From assembly GCA_947455145.1 (NCBI GenBank), contig CANGME010000002.1, forward strand, positions 186,001-250,000: 64,000 nt of DNA. The letters are read 5' to 3'. The notes beneath the pieces were generated by a model, which had not been told where the DNA came from, did not search any database, and was given only the letters and a program-made list of their open reading frames with translations. A program made the position numbers and the translations under genes. Source of the DNA: Comamonadaceae bacterium (GTDB lineage Bacteria > Pseudomonadota > Gammaproteobacteria > Burkholderiales > Burkholderiaceae_C). Below are positions 1 through 9,149 of the stretch, piece by piece; position 1 is the first letter of the stretch; every line of letters begins with the position of its first letter.

Positions 1-643
1 AAAAGGTGGTGGCCGGGCCCACGTCGGCCATCACCATGGTGACGTCTCCCGCAATCACAGCCGAAATGCCCTCGGTGGTGCTCTTATAGGGGATGTGGGT
101 GAAGCGCGCACCGGTCTTGCTTTTGAAAAGCTCGTTCATCAGCTGAAACGAGGACGACGGCGCGCCGTAATTGGCCTTGTCCGGGTTTTGTTTCGAGAAA
201 GCGACCAACTCAGCCACGCTTTTGGCCGGGTTGTTGGCGTTGACCAAGATCATCAAAGGCGCATCGCCAAAGAGGGCAATCGGCGCAAAGTCATTCGGCC
301 CATAAGGCAGCTTGGCATTGAGCACGTGGTTGAAGACCATCGGGCCGGGCACGCCCATGATGAGGGTGTAACCGTCGGGCTTGGCCTTGGCCACATAAGA
401 CGCCCCGATGATGGAGGCTACACCGGGCTTGTTCTCCACCACCACGGGTTGACCCAGGCCGGCGGGCAGCTTGTCTGCCAGGATGCGTGCCATTTGATCA
501 ACCCCGCCACCGGCGGAGTAGCCAACCACGATGGTGATGGGCTTGTTGGGGAAGTCTTGCGCGCTGGCGTGGTGGGCCAGCAGGAAGGTCGAAGTGCCCA
601 CCAGCGTGGCGAGGATTCGGTGAAGTTGTAGCTTGATACGCAT
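1..643 (-). CDS. Bug-family tripartite tricarboxylate transporter receptor (3' end cut by window)
   Basis: Extracytoplasmic solute receptor of the Bug/TctC family, which binds carboxylates in the periplasm. I translated it by hand from the ATG at 643: about 28 N-terminal residues form a signal peptide ending ASAQ, followed by FPNKPITIVVGYSAGGGVD, QPVVVENKPG and DGYTLIMG, all classic family motifs, and HIPYKSTTEGISAVIAGDV near the window edge. About 214 codons are present; the usual length is about 325, so roughly a third is missing off the left edge. It lies 22 nt downstream of the ThDP enzyme on the same strand and is probably in its operon, so the ligand may be the substrate or precursor of that enzyme (inference). 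No TctAB membrane genes are visible, which is normal for Bug receptors. Confidence 0.93.
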   Translation of the reverse strand, partial: MRIKLQLHRILATLVGTSTFLLAHHASAQDFPNKPITIVVGYSAGGGVDQMARILADKLPAGLGQPVVVENKPGVASIIGASYVAKAKPDGYTLIMGVPGPMVFNHVLNAKLPYGPNDFAPIALFGDAPLMILVNANNPAKSVAELVAFSKQNPDKANYGAPSSSFQLMNELFKSKTGARFTHIPYKSTTEGISAVIAGDVTMVMADVGPATTF

Positions 644-665
644 GGGGGACTCCTGGGAAAAAGAT

Positions 666-2396
666 TTACTGCAAACCAATCTGCACATTCAATACTGCGG
701 CCTGACCTGCATCCACAGCGGCCAGACATCGCGCAATGGCGGCAGGAACGGCGGCCGGGTCGCTCACGCATTCGCCGTAAGCACCAAAAGCCTGGCCGAC
801 TTGTTCGAAATGGCGTTGCTCGCCTTGCAAGCGCGCTTGAAATTCATCGGCTTCTTTAGCCTCGCCGTTCGGGTACACACGCAGCACCGCCTCTTTCACA
901 GCCTGCCAACCGCCATTGTCCAGTACCACGGTGAAGATCGGCAACTGGTAGCTCTGCGCCGTGGCATAGACCGAGCTGGGTGTGGAGAAATGAAAGCCAC
1001 CATCGCCCACGATCTGAACCACCCGCACCTCAGGCTTGGCCAACTTGGCCCCCAGCGCCATGCCACCGCTGTAACCCAAACCACCCCCGGCGCAGCCCAT
1101 CAACGTGAGCGGCAGGGTGCGCGGAATTTGGTTGAGCACGGCGAAGGTGTTGCGGATGGCTTCGTTCACCACGATGTCGTGCGGGTCTATGGCCGCACCG
1201 ATGGCCGCGCACAAATACGCAGGAGAGATTGCGCCCATTTGACCTGGGTTTTCTGCCGTCTTGGCGACTGTTGCTGCACGTGCTTGATTCGCAGTTGCCC
1301 AGCTTTGAATGCGCTGCGCCACCTTGGCGTGAAAGCCCTCATCGGCTTGCGCGCGCACCAGGGTCGCAACCTGGCGCAGCACCTCGGCGCAATCGGCCTG
1401 CACCCGCATATCGGTGGCAAAGCCCCACATGGGAAAGTCTTTTTTGATCGTGTCCACGTCGATGTGCGTCCAGCGCGTGGCCGGGTTGTCTTGCGCAAAT
1501 TTGGGCAACCACGGCACATCCACGTCCAGCAGCAGACCCATGTCAGCACCGGCCAGAAATGGGCCAACATCAAAGCCCGCAAAGCAGGGTGAGCTGCGCG
1601 AGATGTTCAAGTAGCTGGGGCTGAACTCATAGACACGCACGCCGCACAGCAGGGCCAGGTCTTCCAGTGCAGCCACCGCCTCAGCCTTGCGGCCCAGGTA
1701 AGAGGTGACGGCAATGGGTTGCTCGGCGCTCATGAGCTGATCAGCAATTGCCTGCGCGCGCGCCGTGTCAATGCCACCGGCCAGCACCGCGCCATAGCGC
1801 TCGGCGCTGAAAGGCCGCACCTTGTCGTCGGCCACGTCTTCGGCCAGCACTTCGCGCGGCAGCGTCAGGTACACCGGGCCGGGCGGATCGCTTTGCATGA
1901 CCGCGTGGCCGCGTCGCAGCACCTCTTTGGCAATCACTCCGCTGGGCAGCGAGTAATCCCACTTCACGTAGGGGCGCACCAAGCTGGCGATGTCAAACGG
2001 GTCTTGCACAAAGTGCACGTAGTTGTCGCGCGAGCCGGGCAGCTCGCCCCGCATCGTGAAGGGCGACTTGCCCGCCATCAACATCACCGGCAGGCGCGTT
2101 CGAAACATGTTGTGCATGCCCATGGCCGCGTTGGCCGTGCCTGCGTCCACATGCACCATCACGGCCTGGCCGCGCCCAGTCATGAAGGCGTAGCCCGCCG
2201 CCATGTGAATGGCCACGTTCTCGTGCGGGCACAACAGCACCGTGGGGTGAGGGCGTCCCTCTTTGTCCCAGCGCGCCAGCTCTTCAATGATGGAGACATG
2301 GTCGGTACCGAAGTTGGAGAAGACGTAGTCCAGGCCCAGCTCGGTCAAACCGGCCAGCACATGGTGGGCACTGCTGTGGCTTATAGAGTTGCTCAT
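666..2396 (-). CDS. Thiamine-diphosphate-dependent enzyme (acetolactate synthase / benzoylformate decarboxylase superfamily)
   Basis: 576 aa with the three-domain ThDP fold: N-terminal PYR domain with the cofactor-activating glutamate E59 (CPHENVAIHMAAGYA), a central domain, and a C-terminal PP domain with the metal/ThDP motif GDG at 464-466 ending at N494. Members decarboxylate or ligate 2-oxoacids. Length and organisation fit acetolactate synthase-like or benzoylformate decarboxylase-like proteins, but exact substrate cannot be read from sequence. It follows an aldehyde dehydrogenase gene (51 nt apart, with a REP-like element between) and precedes a Bug receptor. A 2-oxoacid decarboxylase plus an aldehyde dehydrogenase would convert a 2-oxoacid to the shortened carboxylic acid (inference). 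No companion ilvN-type small subunit is present, arguing against a biosynthetic acetolactate synthase. Confidence 0.88.
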   Translation of the reverse strand: MSNSISHSSAHHVLAGLTELGLDYVFSNFGTDHVSIIEELARWDKEGRPHPTVLLCPHENVAIHMAAGYAFMTGRGQAVMVHVDAGTANAAMGMHNMFRTRLPVMLMAGKSPFTMRGELPGSRDNYVHFVQDPFDIASLVRPYVKWDYSLPSGVIAKEVLRRGHAVMQSDPPGPVYLTLPREVLAEDVADDKVRPFSAERYGAVLAGGIDTARAQAIADQLMSAEQPIAVTSYLGRKAEAVAALEDLALLCGVRVYEFSPSYLNISRSSPCFAGFDVGPFLAGADMGLLLDVDVPWLPKFAQDNPATRWTHIDVDTIKKDFPMWGFATDMRVQADCAEVLRQVATLVRAQADEGFHAKVAQRIQSWATANQARAATVAKTAENPGQMGAISPAYLCAAIGAAIDPHDIVVNEAIRNTFAVLNQIPRTLPLTLMGCAGGGLGYSGGMALGAKLAKPEVRVVQIVGDGGFHFSTPSSVYATAQSYQLPIFTVVLDNGGWQAVKEAVLRVYPNGEAKEADEFQARLQGEQRHFEQVGQAFGAYGECVSDPAAVPAAIARCLAAVDAGQAAVLNVQIGLQ

Positions 2397-2405
2397 ATCT
2401 CAAAT

Positions 2406-2432
2406 GCCCTTCGACAGGCTCAGGGCGAACGG
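2406..2432. repeat. REP-like palindromic element
   Basis: The intergenic sequence contains CCCTTCGACAGGCTCAGGG followed by CGAACGG. This word, whose reverse complement encodes the familiar RPEPVEG string in misannotated ORFs, is recognised as a very widespread extragenic palindrome in Proteobacteria (established knowledge; no search run). It fills most of the gap between the aldehyde dehydrogenase and the ThDP enzyme within one apparent operon, where it could act as an mRNA-stabilising or attenuating hairpin. Only one copy was seen in this window. Confidence 0.75.
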
Positions 2433-2443
2433 AAATTGCTTGC

Positions 2444-3892
2444 TCATACATTCGTCTCAAAATAAAAGTGCTTGGTCTGCAAGAAGTCATTCAACCCCTC
2501 AGCCCCGTGCAAGCGCCCGTAGCCGCTGTCTCGGAAGCCTCCGGTCTCGGCCTCGGCAAACAAACGGTTGTGGCTGTTGGACCAGACCGTGCCGCTTCGC
2601 AACTGGGCGGCAATGCGGCGAATCTTTTTCGCGTCCGTGCTCCATACACTGGCGGCCAGACCAAAGCGCGTGGCGTTGGCGCGCATCACGACTTCGTCTT
2701 CTTTCTGGAAGCGCTCGATCACCAGCAGTGGGCCAAACAACTCCTTCTGGATGAAGTCCGACGCCAGGTCTTGCACCTCGACCAAGCTGGGAGAGATGAA
2801 GGCGCCACGCGCCAGCGCACCGCTGCCCACGCGCCCACGCAGCAGCACTTTTTGGGTCGCTTCGGCCGTGTCCATCAGGCCATCAATACGGTCGCGGTTG
2901 CGCATGTCAATCAGGCAACCCATCTGCGACGCCGGGTCATTGCCGGGGCCGACCTTGACGGCCTGCAAAGCCTGCGTCAGTCGCAGCGCAAAGTTGTCGT
3001 AGGCCGCGTCTTCCACCAGCACGCGGGTGACGGCCGTGCACTGCTGGCCCGCCATCACCATGCCACCGGCCACCACGCCGGCGATGGTTTTGTCCATATC
3101 GGCGTCACCAAACACAATGGCGGGTGCTTTGCCACCCAGCTCCAGCGACAGGCGCTTCAAGGTCGGCGCGGTGCTGTGGGCAATCAGCTTGCCCACGGCA
3201 GAGGAACCCGTGAAGCTGACGACATCCACATCGGGCGACTCGCACAAAAAGCGCGAGACCTCGTTGCCGGTTTCGATCACCAAGTTGATGACACCGGCGG
3301 GCACACGCGCATCGCTTGTCATGCATTCCAGCACCATGTTGTTGACCAGCGCGGTTTGGTGCGCGGGCTTGATGACCACGGTGCAGCCTGCGGCCAGCGC
3401 GGGCGCGAGCGAGCGCACCAAGAGCGTGACCGGCGCGTTCCACGGCAGGATGATGGCGCACACACCGGCGGCTTCGCGGTCGAGCGACGAATAGCAACCC
3501 GGCTCCACCTCCAGCACGCGGCCAAACAGGTTGCGCGCCAGCCCGGCGTAGTAGCGCAGCTCGGAAATGCCCGCGCCAATCTCACCCAGCGCTTCGCGCC
3601 GCAGTTTGCCGTTGAGCGTGACCAGCCAGTCGGCGATGTCTTCCTTGCGGGCCTCCAACCGGGTTGCAAAGTCCAGCAGCACATCAGCGCGCAGGCGCGG
3701 GCTGCGCTTCCAGGCAGTAGTCTCAAACGCCTTGAGCGCGGCGGCCACTGCGGCTTGCGCTTCTACCGCGCCGCCATCGGCAAAGTGTGCCGCGACTTCG
3801 CCCGTGGCGGGGTTGATGGCATCACCGATGCGGGCTTGGCCGTTGATAGCGTTCAGCCATTGGCCGTTGATGAGTTGTTGGGCGGTTTGCAT
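2444..3892 (-). CDS. NAD(P)-dependent aldehyde dehydrogenase
   Basis: 482 aa, the normal length for the ALDH superfamily. Catalytic residues are all visible: N152 in PWN, the general base E251 in SLELGGKAPAIV, the coenzyme motif FTGSSAVG near 228-234, and the nucleophile C285 in GQQCTAV. It oxidises an aldehyde to the acid in the cytoplasm. It is the first gene of an apparent three-gene operon with the ThDP enzyme and the Bug receptor, so it probably oxidises the aldehyde released by that enzyme (inference). The start at 3892 gives a standard N-terminus with the INPATGEV motif. No regulator is adjacent. Confidence 0.93.
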   Translation of the reverse strand: MQTAQQLINGQWLNAINGQARIGDAINPATGEVAAHFADGGAVEAQAAVAAALKAFETTAWKRSPRLRADVLLDFATRLEARKEDIADWLVTLNGKLRREALGEIGAGISELRYYAGLARNLFGRVLEVEPGCYSSLDREAAGVCAIILPWNAPVTLLVRSLAPALAAGCTVVIKPAHQTALVNNMVLECMTSDARVPAGVINLVIETGNEVSRFLCESPDVDVVSFTGSSAVGKLIAHSTAPTLKRLSLELGGKAPAIVFGDADMDKTIAGVVAGGMVMAGQQCTAVTRVLVEDAAYDNFALRLTQALQAVKVGPGNDPASQMGCLIDMRNRDRIDGLMDTAEATQKVLLRGRVGSGALARGAFISPSLVEVQDLASDFIQKELFGPLLVIERFQKEDEVVMRANATRFGLAASVWSTDAKKIRRIAAQLRSGTVWSNSHNRLFAEAETGGFRDSGYGRLHGAEGLNDFLQTKHFYFETNV

Positions 3893-4054
3893 GTCGAAAA
3901 ATCCGTGGGAGAAACAGTGAAGTGCGTGATTTTGAGCTTTTCTAAAGCGCCCCGAATGCTAGCGCCCGAATGCGCGTGCACCCGCTAGGGAATTCCCTGC
4001 CTCTTGGCGCTGAAGTCAGTCTAACCTTGATGTCAGATTTGGGTACGAGAAAGT

Positions 4055-5083
4055 CTAGGCCGCAGCGCGTTGCAGCCGATCCCGCACGCCTTCCCACTCC
4101 GGCGTGTCGGGCGGGGTTTCGATCCAGATGAGTTTGACACCCTGCTCATCAAACTCGCGCAACACGGCGAAGAGTTGTTGTGCGGTGGTGGTGGCGTCAT
4201 CGGGCATGCGACGGCGCAGCACTTGGAGTGAGGTCGTGCGCAGCACGACGCGTGCGTACGTGGCAATGGTAGGGCTGAGAGCCGCACCATTACCACCACT
4301 CACGGGCAAGCTGTTGCCCAGCAGATCGAGTGAGGCTTGCAAGGCCGCTGCGTCCATCAAGCGCACTTTGGCCTTGGGTGCGTAGTGCGATTCCAGCATG
4401 CCAGAGGCGCGGGGGACAGGCGCATCCAGCGTGAGCAGATCTTCTTTGGAGAGCAGTTTGATGCCGCAAACCTGCTGCACCTGATCACGGCTGATGCTGC
4501 CGGGCCGCAGCAGCACGGGCGCGCCACGGGTGCAGTCGATCAGGGTGGATTCGATGCCGACTGCGCACGCGCCTCCATCCAAAATCAACAAATCAGCGCC
4601 GAACTCGCCTTGCACATGTGCTGCGGTGGTGGGGCTGACACGGCCAAACTGGTTGGCGCTGGGCGCGGCCACGCCCTGCACACCCAAGGCACGCGCAGCC
4701 AGCAGCAGCGCGTGTGCCACCGGGTGCGAGGGGCAACGCAGGCCAATGGAGTTTTGCCCGCCAGCGGCCTGCGCACCCACCTCGGGGCGGCGCGGCAGGA
4801 TGAGCGTGAGCGGGCCGGGCCAAAAGGCCTGGATAAGTTGCTGGGCAAAGGTGGGCACTTCGCTGGCAAAGTGCGCCACGCCCGAGGCGTCGGCCACATG
4901 CACGATCAGCGGGTGATCGGACGGGCGGCCTTTGGCGGCAAAGATTTTGGCGACAGCGTCTGGGTTGCTGGCGTCAGCGGCCAGGCCATAGACGGTCTCA
5001 GTCGGCAGGCCGACGAGGTTGCCGTTTTTGAGTGCCTGCGCGGCGGTGACCATGGCTTGCGCGCTGTGTCCGTCGAGGATCAT
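4055..5083 (-). CDS. tsaC: L-threonylcarbamoyladenylate synthase, Sua5 type
   Basis: 342 aa. The N-terminal YrdC domain (about residues 1-210) carries GLPTETVYGLAADA, KIFAAKGRPSDHPLIVH and the nucleotide-binding SANQFGRVSPT; the C-terminal Sua5 domain makes it the long form. The enzyme makes threonylcarbamoyl-AMP from threonine, bicarbonate and ATP for the t6A modification at position 37 of ANN-decoding tRNAs. I chose the ATG at 5083 because the open frame continues upstream only through purK and family similarity starts here; the purK stop codon ends 2 nt away, giving a tight purE-purK-sua5 operon. The protein could equally be called Sua5. Confidence 0.92.
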   Translation of the reverse strand: MILDGHSAQAMVTAAQALKNGNLVGLPTETVYGLAADASNPDAVAKIFAAKGRPSDHPLIVHVADASGVAHFASEVPTFAQQLIQAFWPGPLTLILPRRPEVGAQAAGGQNSIGLRCPSHPVAHALLLAARALGVQGVAAPSANQFGRVSPTTAAHVQGEFGADLLILDGGACAVGIESTLIDCTRGAPVLLRPGSISRDQVQQVCGIKLLSKEDLLTLDAPVPRASGMLESHYAPKAKVRLMDAAALQASLDLLGNSLPVSGGNGAALSPTIATYARVVLRTTSLQVLRRRMPDDATTTAQQLFAVLREFDEQGVKLIWIETPPDTPEWEGVRDRLQRAAA

Positions 5084-5084
5084 C

Positions 5085-6275
5085 TCAAAACGGTTCCAAC
5101 CCCAGCAACTCCGCCGCTTTGAGCGCTGTGGCGCGTACTTCGGCCACTGTCGTGCCAGTGACGTTGAGGTGGCCCATCTTGCGGCCTTTGCTGGCTTTGA
5201 GCTTGCCGTACAGGTGCAGGTGCGTGCCGGGCAGGGCCAGCACTTTGTCCCACGGCGGGGCGTCATTAAACGCCAGCCAGGTGTCGCCCAGCAGGTTGAG
5301 CATGATGGCCGGGCCGTAGGGGCGCGGGGACACCAGCGGCAGGCCGGTCAGGGTGCGCACTTGCAGGTCAAACTGCGACTGGTCGCAGGCGTCCAGCGTG
5401 TAGTGGCCGCTGTTGTGCGGGCGCGGGGCCATCTCGTTGACGATGAGGGTGTCGTCCTCCAGCACAAAGAATTCGACGCAGATCACACCCACGTATTGCA
5501 AGTCTTCGGCGATGGACTTTGTAGCTGCCACCGCCTGTTCTGCAAGGGCTTTCGGTAGATTGCCCTCATAAACCTCGGTCACGGCGAGGATGCCGTCGCG
5601 GTGCAGGTTAAGTTGCACGGGGAAGCTGACCATGGCCCCGTCCCAACCGCGCGCCACGATGACCGAGCACTCGGCCTTGAGTGGCAGCATTTTCTCCAGC
5701 ACGCAAGTCACGCCTTTGAGCTCGGCCCAGGCGGTGGCCAGCTCAGCGCGGGTCTTGATGCGCATCTGGCCTTTACCGTCGTAGCCCATGCGGGCGGTTT
5801 TCAGAATGCCCGGAAAGAGCGTGTCAGGCACAGCAGCCAATTGCGCCGCCGTTTCAATCACCGCATAAGGCGCGCAGGCCACGCCGCAGCGGTCGAAGTG
5901 CGCTTTCTCCAGCACACGGTTTTGCGCGATGGCCACGGCGTCGGCCCCCGGGGCCACCGGGCGGTGCGCGCCCAGAGTGACCAGCGCCGGGGCGGGCACG
6001 TTTTCAAACTCGGTGGTGATGGCCGCGCAGCGCTGCATGAGCTGAGCCAAGCCCTGCTCGTCCAGGTAATCGGTCTGGATGTGGTGGTGGCTGATCAAAC
6101 CCGCAGGGCTGGCCGCGTCCGGGTCGAGCACGGCGGTGAAGTAGCCCATGCGCTGGGCGGCCTGCACAAACATGCGCCCGAGTTGGCCGCCGCCCATCAC
6201 GCCCAGCGTGGCGGGCTGGCCGTTTACGGTGGAGCCGGGCAGGATAACCTGGCCACGATGAATAGAAGCGGTCAT
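5085..6275 (-). CDS. purK: 5-(carboxyamino)imidazole ribonucleotide synthase
   Basis: 396 aa ATP-grasp enzyme of de novo purine synthesis; it carboxylates AIR to N5-CAIR using ATP and bicarbonate. Visible features: N-terminal dinucleotide-like motif [20 protein letters not shown], the ATP-grasp segment [15 protein letters not shown], and the metal site [16 protein letters not shown] typical of PurK. The ATG overlaps the purE stop codon by 4 nt (ATGA), indicating translational coupling; sua5 follows after 1 nt. Confidence 0.96.
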   Translation of the reverse strand: MTASIHRGQVILPGSTVNGQPATLGVMGGGQLGRMFVQAAQRMGYFTAVLDPDAASPAGLISHHHIQTDYLDEQGLAQLMQRCAAITTEFENVPAPALVTLGAHRPVAPGADAVAIAQNRVLEKAHFDRCGVACAPYAVIETAAQLAAVPDTLFPGILKTARMGYDGKGQMRIKTRAELATAWAELKGVTCVLEKMLPLKAECSVIVARGWDGAMVSFPVQLNLHRDGILAVTEVYEGNLPKALAEQAVAATKSIAEDLQYVGVICVEFFVLEDDTLIVNEMAPRPHNSGHYTLDACDQSQFDLQVRTLTGLPLVSPRPYGPAIMLNLLGDTWLAFNDAPPWDKVLALPGTHLHLYGKLKASKGRKMGHLNVTGTTVAEVRATALKAAELLGLEPF

Positions 6276-6766
6276 AGCGCAGGCGGCAAGGTCATGCTGC
6301 GGGCCACTTCGGTCTGCTCGGCACGGTAGTCGTCCAGTTTGGCGCGCAGGGCCGCGTCGTGGTTGGCCAACTGGGCCACGGCAAACAGGGCCGCGTTGGC
6401 CGCGCCCGCTGGGCCAATGGCAAAGGTGGCCACCGGCACGCCCTTGGGCATTTGCACAATGCTGTGCAGCGAGTCCACGCCTGAGAGGTGTTTGCTGGCC
6501 ACGGGCACGCCCAGCACCGGCACCGTGGTTTTGGCCGCCAGCATGCCCGGCAAATGCGCCGCGCCGCCTGCACCGGCGATGATGGCTTGCAGGCCACGCT
6601 CCCGCGCACTTTCGGCGTAGGCAAACATATCATCCGGCATGCGGTGCGCCGACAGCACTTTGGCCTCATGCACGACGCCAAAGTGGTGGAGAATCTGCAC
6701 TGCCTGTTGCATGGTGTCCCAGTCGGAACTGGAGCCCATGACAACGCCAATAAGAATTTTGTTCAT
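6272..6766 (-). CDS. purE: 5-(carboxyamino)imidazole ribonucleotide mutase
   Basis: 164 aa; converts N5-CAIR, the PurK product, to CAIR. Class I PurE motifs are clear: [14 protein letters not shown]-like N-terminus ([13 protein letters not shown]), [21 protein letters not shown], and [12 protein letters not shown] chose the ATG at 6766 rather than the in-frame TTG two codons upstream. The gene heads the purE-purK-sua5 operon and is divergent from cnoX with only 14 bp between the start codons, so the promoters must overlap the opposite coding regions or lie inside them. Confidence 0.96.
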   Translation of the reverse strand: MNKILIGVVMGSSSDWDTMQQAVQILHHFGVVHEAKVLSAHRMPDDMFAYAESARERGLQAIIAGAGGAAHLPGMLAAKTTVPVLGVPVASKHLSGVDSLHSIVQMPKGVPVATFAIGPAGAANAALFAVAQLANHDAALRAKLDDYRAEQTEVARSMTLPPAL

Positions 6767-6780
6767 CCCCAATTTTACAA

Positions 6781-7737
6781 ATGATCAACGTCACCACTGA
6801 AAATTTCGATGCCGAGGTCATTCAGGCCTCCCTCTCCACCTTTGTCCTGGTCGATTTCTGGGCCGAATGGTGTGGGCCGTGCAAGGCGCTCGGCCCCCTG
6901 CTGGAAAAGCTGGAGGCCGACTGCGCCGGGCGCTTCACCCTGGTCAAAATCGACTCCGACGCCCAGCAAGAGCTGAGTCAAGCCTTCGGCATCCGCAGCC
7001 TGCCGACGTGCATTTTGATGAAAGACGGCAAACCGCTGGACGGCTTCATGGGCGCGCTGCCCGAGGGCAAGGTGCGCGAGTTTTTGGACAAGCACCTCCC
7101 CAGCGAAGACGCCTTGCTGGCCGAAGCCGACGCGCAAGAAGCTCAAGCGGCGCTGGCCTCCGGCGACACCGCATCCGCCCAAGAGCGCCTGGCCGAGGCC
7201 CTGGCCGCGCAACCGGCCAACGACGACATCCGCTTTGATTACGTCAAAGTCTTGATGGGCAACGGCCAGCTCGATGAGGCGGACGCCGCCCTGGCCCCCG
7301 GTTTGGCGCAAATCCCCGTGCCACTGCGCTTTGCAGCCCTGCGCCAGTGGCTCAACGCCATGCGCTTCGTCACCACCGACCCGCGCGGCCAGTGGGAGAT
7401 CGAGCAGTTTGACGCCCTCATCGCCGCCAACAAACGCGACTTCGACACCCGCTTCGCCAAAAGCCGCGTACTGATGGCGCAAGGTGACTACACGGCGGCC
7501 ATGGACGAGCTGCTGGAAATCATCATGCGCGACAAAAAATGGGATGAGGAAGCCCCCCGCAAAACCTTTATCGCCATTTTGGAATTGCTCACCCCGCCCA
7601 AACCCAAGATCGATGTGAACGCCACTGGCAAAACCGCCAGCGGCATCGAGATCGCCGGAAAAAGCGCGGTGCAGGAAGACCCTCAGGCGGCGATGGTGTC
7701 GGGGTATCGGCGTCGCTTAAGCATGATGTTGAATTGA
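6781..7737 (+). CDS. cnoX: Thioredoxin-fold co-chaperone with TPR-like C-terminus (CnoX/YbbN family)
   Basis: 318 aa. Residues 1-105 are a thioredoxin domain with the active site [12 protein letters not shown] and the cis-proline region IRSLPTC; residues about 115-290 are helical tetratricopeptide-like repeats. In E. coli CnoX (YbbN) protects proteins from hypochlorite damage and hands clients to GroEL and DnaK; the enterobacterial protein lacks the CxxC, whereas this one keeps CGPC and should be redox active. The ATG at 6781 gives the standard start [12 protein letters not shown]. Single gene, divergent from purE at 14 bp. Confidence 0.9.
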   Translation: MINVTTENFDAEVIQASLSTFVLVDFWAEWCGPCKALGPLLEKLEADCAGRFTLVKIDSDAQQELSQAFGIRSLPTCILMKDGKPLDGFMGALPEGKVREFLDKHLPSEDALLAEADAQEAQAALASGDTASAQERLAEALAAQPANDDIRFDYVKVLMGNGQLDEADAALAPGLAQIPVPLRFAALRQWLNAMRFVTTDPRGQWEIEQFDALIAANKRDFDTRFAKSRVLMAQGDYTAAMDELLEIIMRDKKWDEEAPRKTFIAILELLTPPKPKIDVNATGKTASGIEIAGKSAVQEDPQAAMVSGYRRRLSMMLN

Positions 7738-7798
7738 GGGTGCTGAAAAACCTTCACCGTTAGATCATCGCAATCGACAACTCTGTTAAAAATCATTT

Positions 7799-9091
7799 AT
7801 GAATGACCAAAACACTCCCGAGAGCACCAACCCGGCCCACTTTATTAAGGTTGTGACGGACTTGGGTGAAGACATTCCGTTGATGACTTCACAAGCCATT
7901 TTCAACGATCGCGGCATAAAAATCATTGACAAAGGCGTGGCCGTCAATGCCGCCTTGTATGAACGGTTGACGAAGCACTCACTGTCAACCCCCATTGCAG
8001 AAGCCGTGGGTAGCGTGCACACGGTCACGGGAAAGGTCTTACGTGAACACGCCGAACAGGCCATGCGCGACATACCGTTCTTTGAACGGATCAGCAAAGA
8101 CATCAAAACGCGTGCTCTTTTGCTGGATGCTATAGAGAATATTCCCTTACCTGGCCCCATTGCATTTCAACTCATGTTGGTCCTCAAGGCGCAACCAAAG
8201 ATGTTTCGTCATTCAATTTACTCGGCTCTTTTTGCCGCATGGATGACCTTGGATACCTTGGTTTCACGTTTTGATATTGGCATCGCGGCAGCAGCTGGAT
8301 TGCTACACGACCTTGGCATGCTGCACATCAATCCGAAGCTGCTTTCCCCCCATGAGGTCATTGATCGCGAACTAAGGCGTCAACTTTATTCACATCCTTT
8401 GGTGTCTTCAGTATTGATCGACGGCCATCATGAATACTCCAAAACGGTGGTGCGTGCCATTCGAGAACACCACGAGTTCCTAGACGGCTCCGGTTACCCA
8501 CGCTATCTCAGCGAACTGGCCATTAGCCCTTTGGGTCGCGTTCTGTGTTTGGGAGAGCTTGTATGCTCCTTGCTGGAGTCTGGTCAAGAAGCATCCGAAA
8601 TTCACCTCCGAGTTCAGTTACGCATGAACAACAACAGCTATGACGCCAAGCTTTCGGAGCGAGTGGAACGGCAATTGAAATCGCAAAGTGAAGTTACACA
8701 AATTGGCGCGGCCTTATTTGAAAATCCTGTTGCCCAGCTTCATGAGATCAACTCAGTTGTGGCCGACTGGCCTGATCAATTCATTCTGAGCCAGGATCTT
8801 AGTCCCCAACGACGTGAAGGCATGACTGCAGTATCCAGCCGGGTAGCTCAATTACGTCGCACTTTGTCCAGTGTTGGCGTGGCATCTGTGCAGTTAGTTC
8901 AGTTAGGGGATGGGCCACTCGATGCCTCACTTCAATTTGAGTTATCACTGTTGGCTCAGGAAGCCACGTGGCAATTGCGGAACCTATCGCGTCAAACCAA
9001 ACGACGCTGGCATCTAGAGCCCGAGACCACGTACCCGGACACTCTTCAGACATGGCTAGATCGGGTTGACGCACTAACAGACCATGGGTAG
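7799..9091 (+). CDS. HD-GYP-like domain protein (possibly degenerate cyclic-di-GMP phosphodiesterase)
   Basis: 430 aa soluble protein. The central part has HD-domain signatures: LLHDLGMLHINP (HD pair), YSHPLVSSVLI, and REHHEFLDGSGYP, the GYP hallmark that defines c-di-GMP-specific phosphodiesterases. Two positions deviate from the canonical family: the lysine after HDxG is methionine, and the later aspartate of the VADVYDAL motif appears to be glutamate (LCLGELVCSLL). Activity is therefore uncertain. The N-terminal 120 residues and C-terminal 150 have no recognisable domain. Its codon use looks less GC-rich than the neighbouring housekeeping genes. It sits alone between cnoX and purC. Confidence 0.8.
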   Translation: MNDQNTPESTNPAHFIKVVTDLGEDIPLMTSQAIFNDRGIKIIDKGVAVNAALYERLTKHSLSTPIAEAVGSVHTVTGKVLREHAEQAMRDIPFFERISKDIKTRALLLDAIENIPLPGPIAFQLMLVLKAQPKMFRHSIYSALFAAWMTLDTLVSRFDIGIAAAAGLLHDLGMLHINPKLLSPHEVIDRELRRQLYSHPLVSSVLIDGHHEYSKTVVRAIREHHEFLDGSGYPRYLSELAISPLGRVLCLGELVCSLLESGQEASEIHLRVQLRMNNNSYDAKLSERVERQLKSQSEVTQIGAALFENPVAQLHEINSVVADWPDQFILSQDLSPQRREGMTAVSSRVAQLRRTLSSVGVASVQLVQLGDGPLDASLQFELSLLAQEATWQLRNLSRQTKRRWHLEPETTYPDTLQTWLDRVDALTDHG

Positions 9092-9149
9092 CCACCTTAT
9101 CTGACAGCTAAGGAGTGCCCTCATAGCTAAACCACTCCGAACGACTAAA

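Noticed and set aside
4055-5266. 403-aa version of Sua5
   Set aside because: The extra 61 N-terminal residues overlap purK and lack similarity; start at 5083 chosen.
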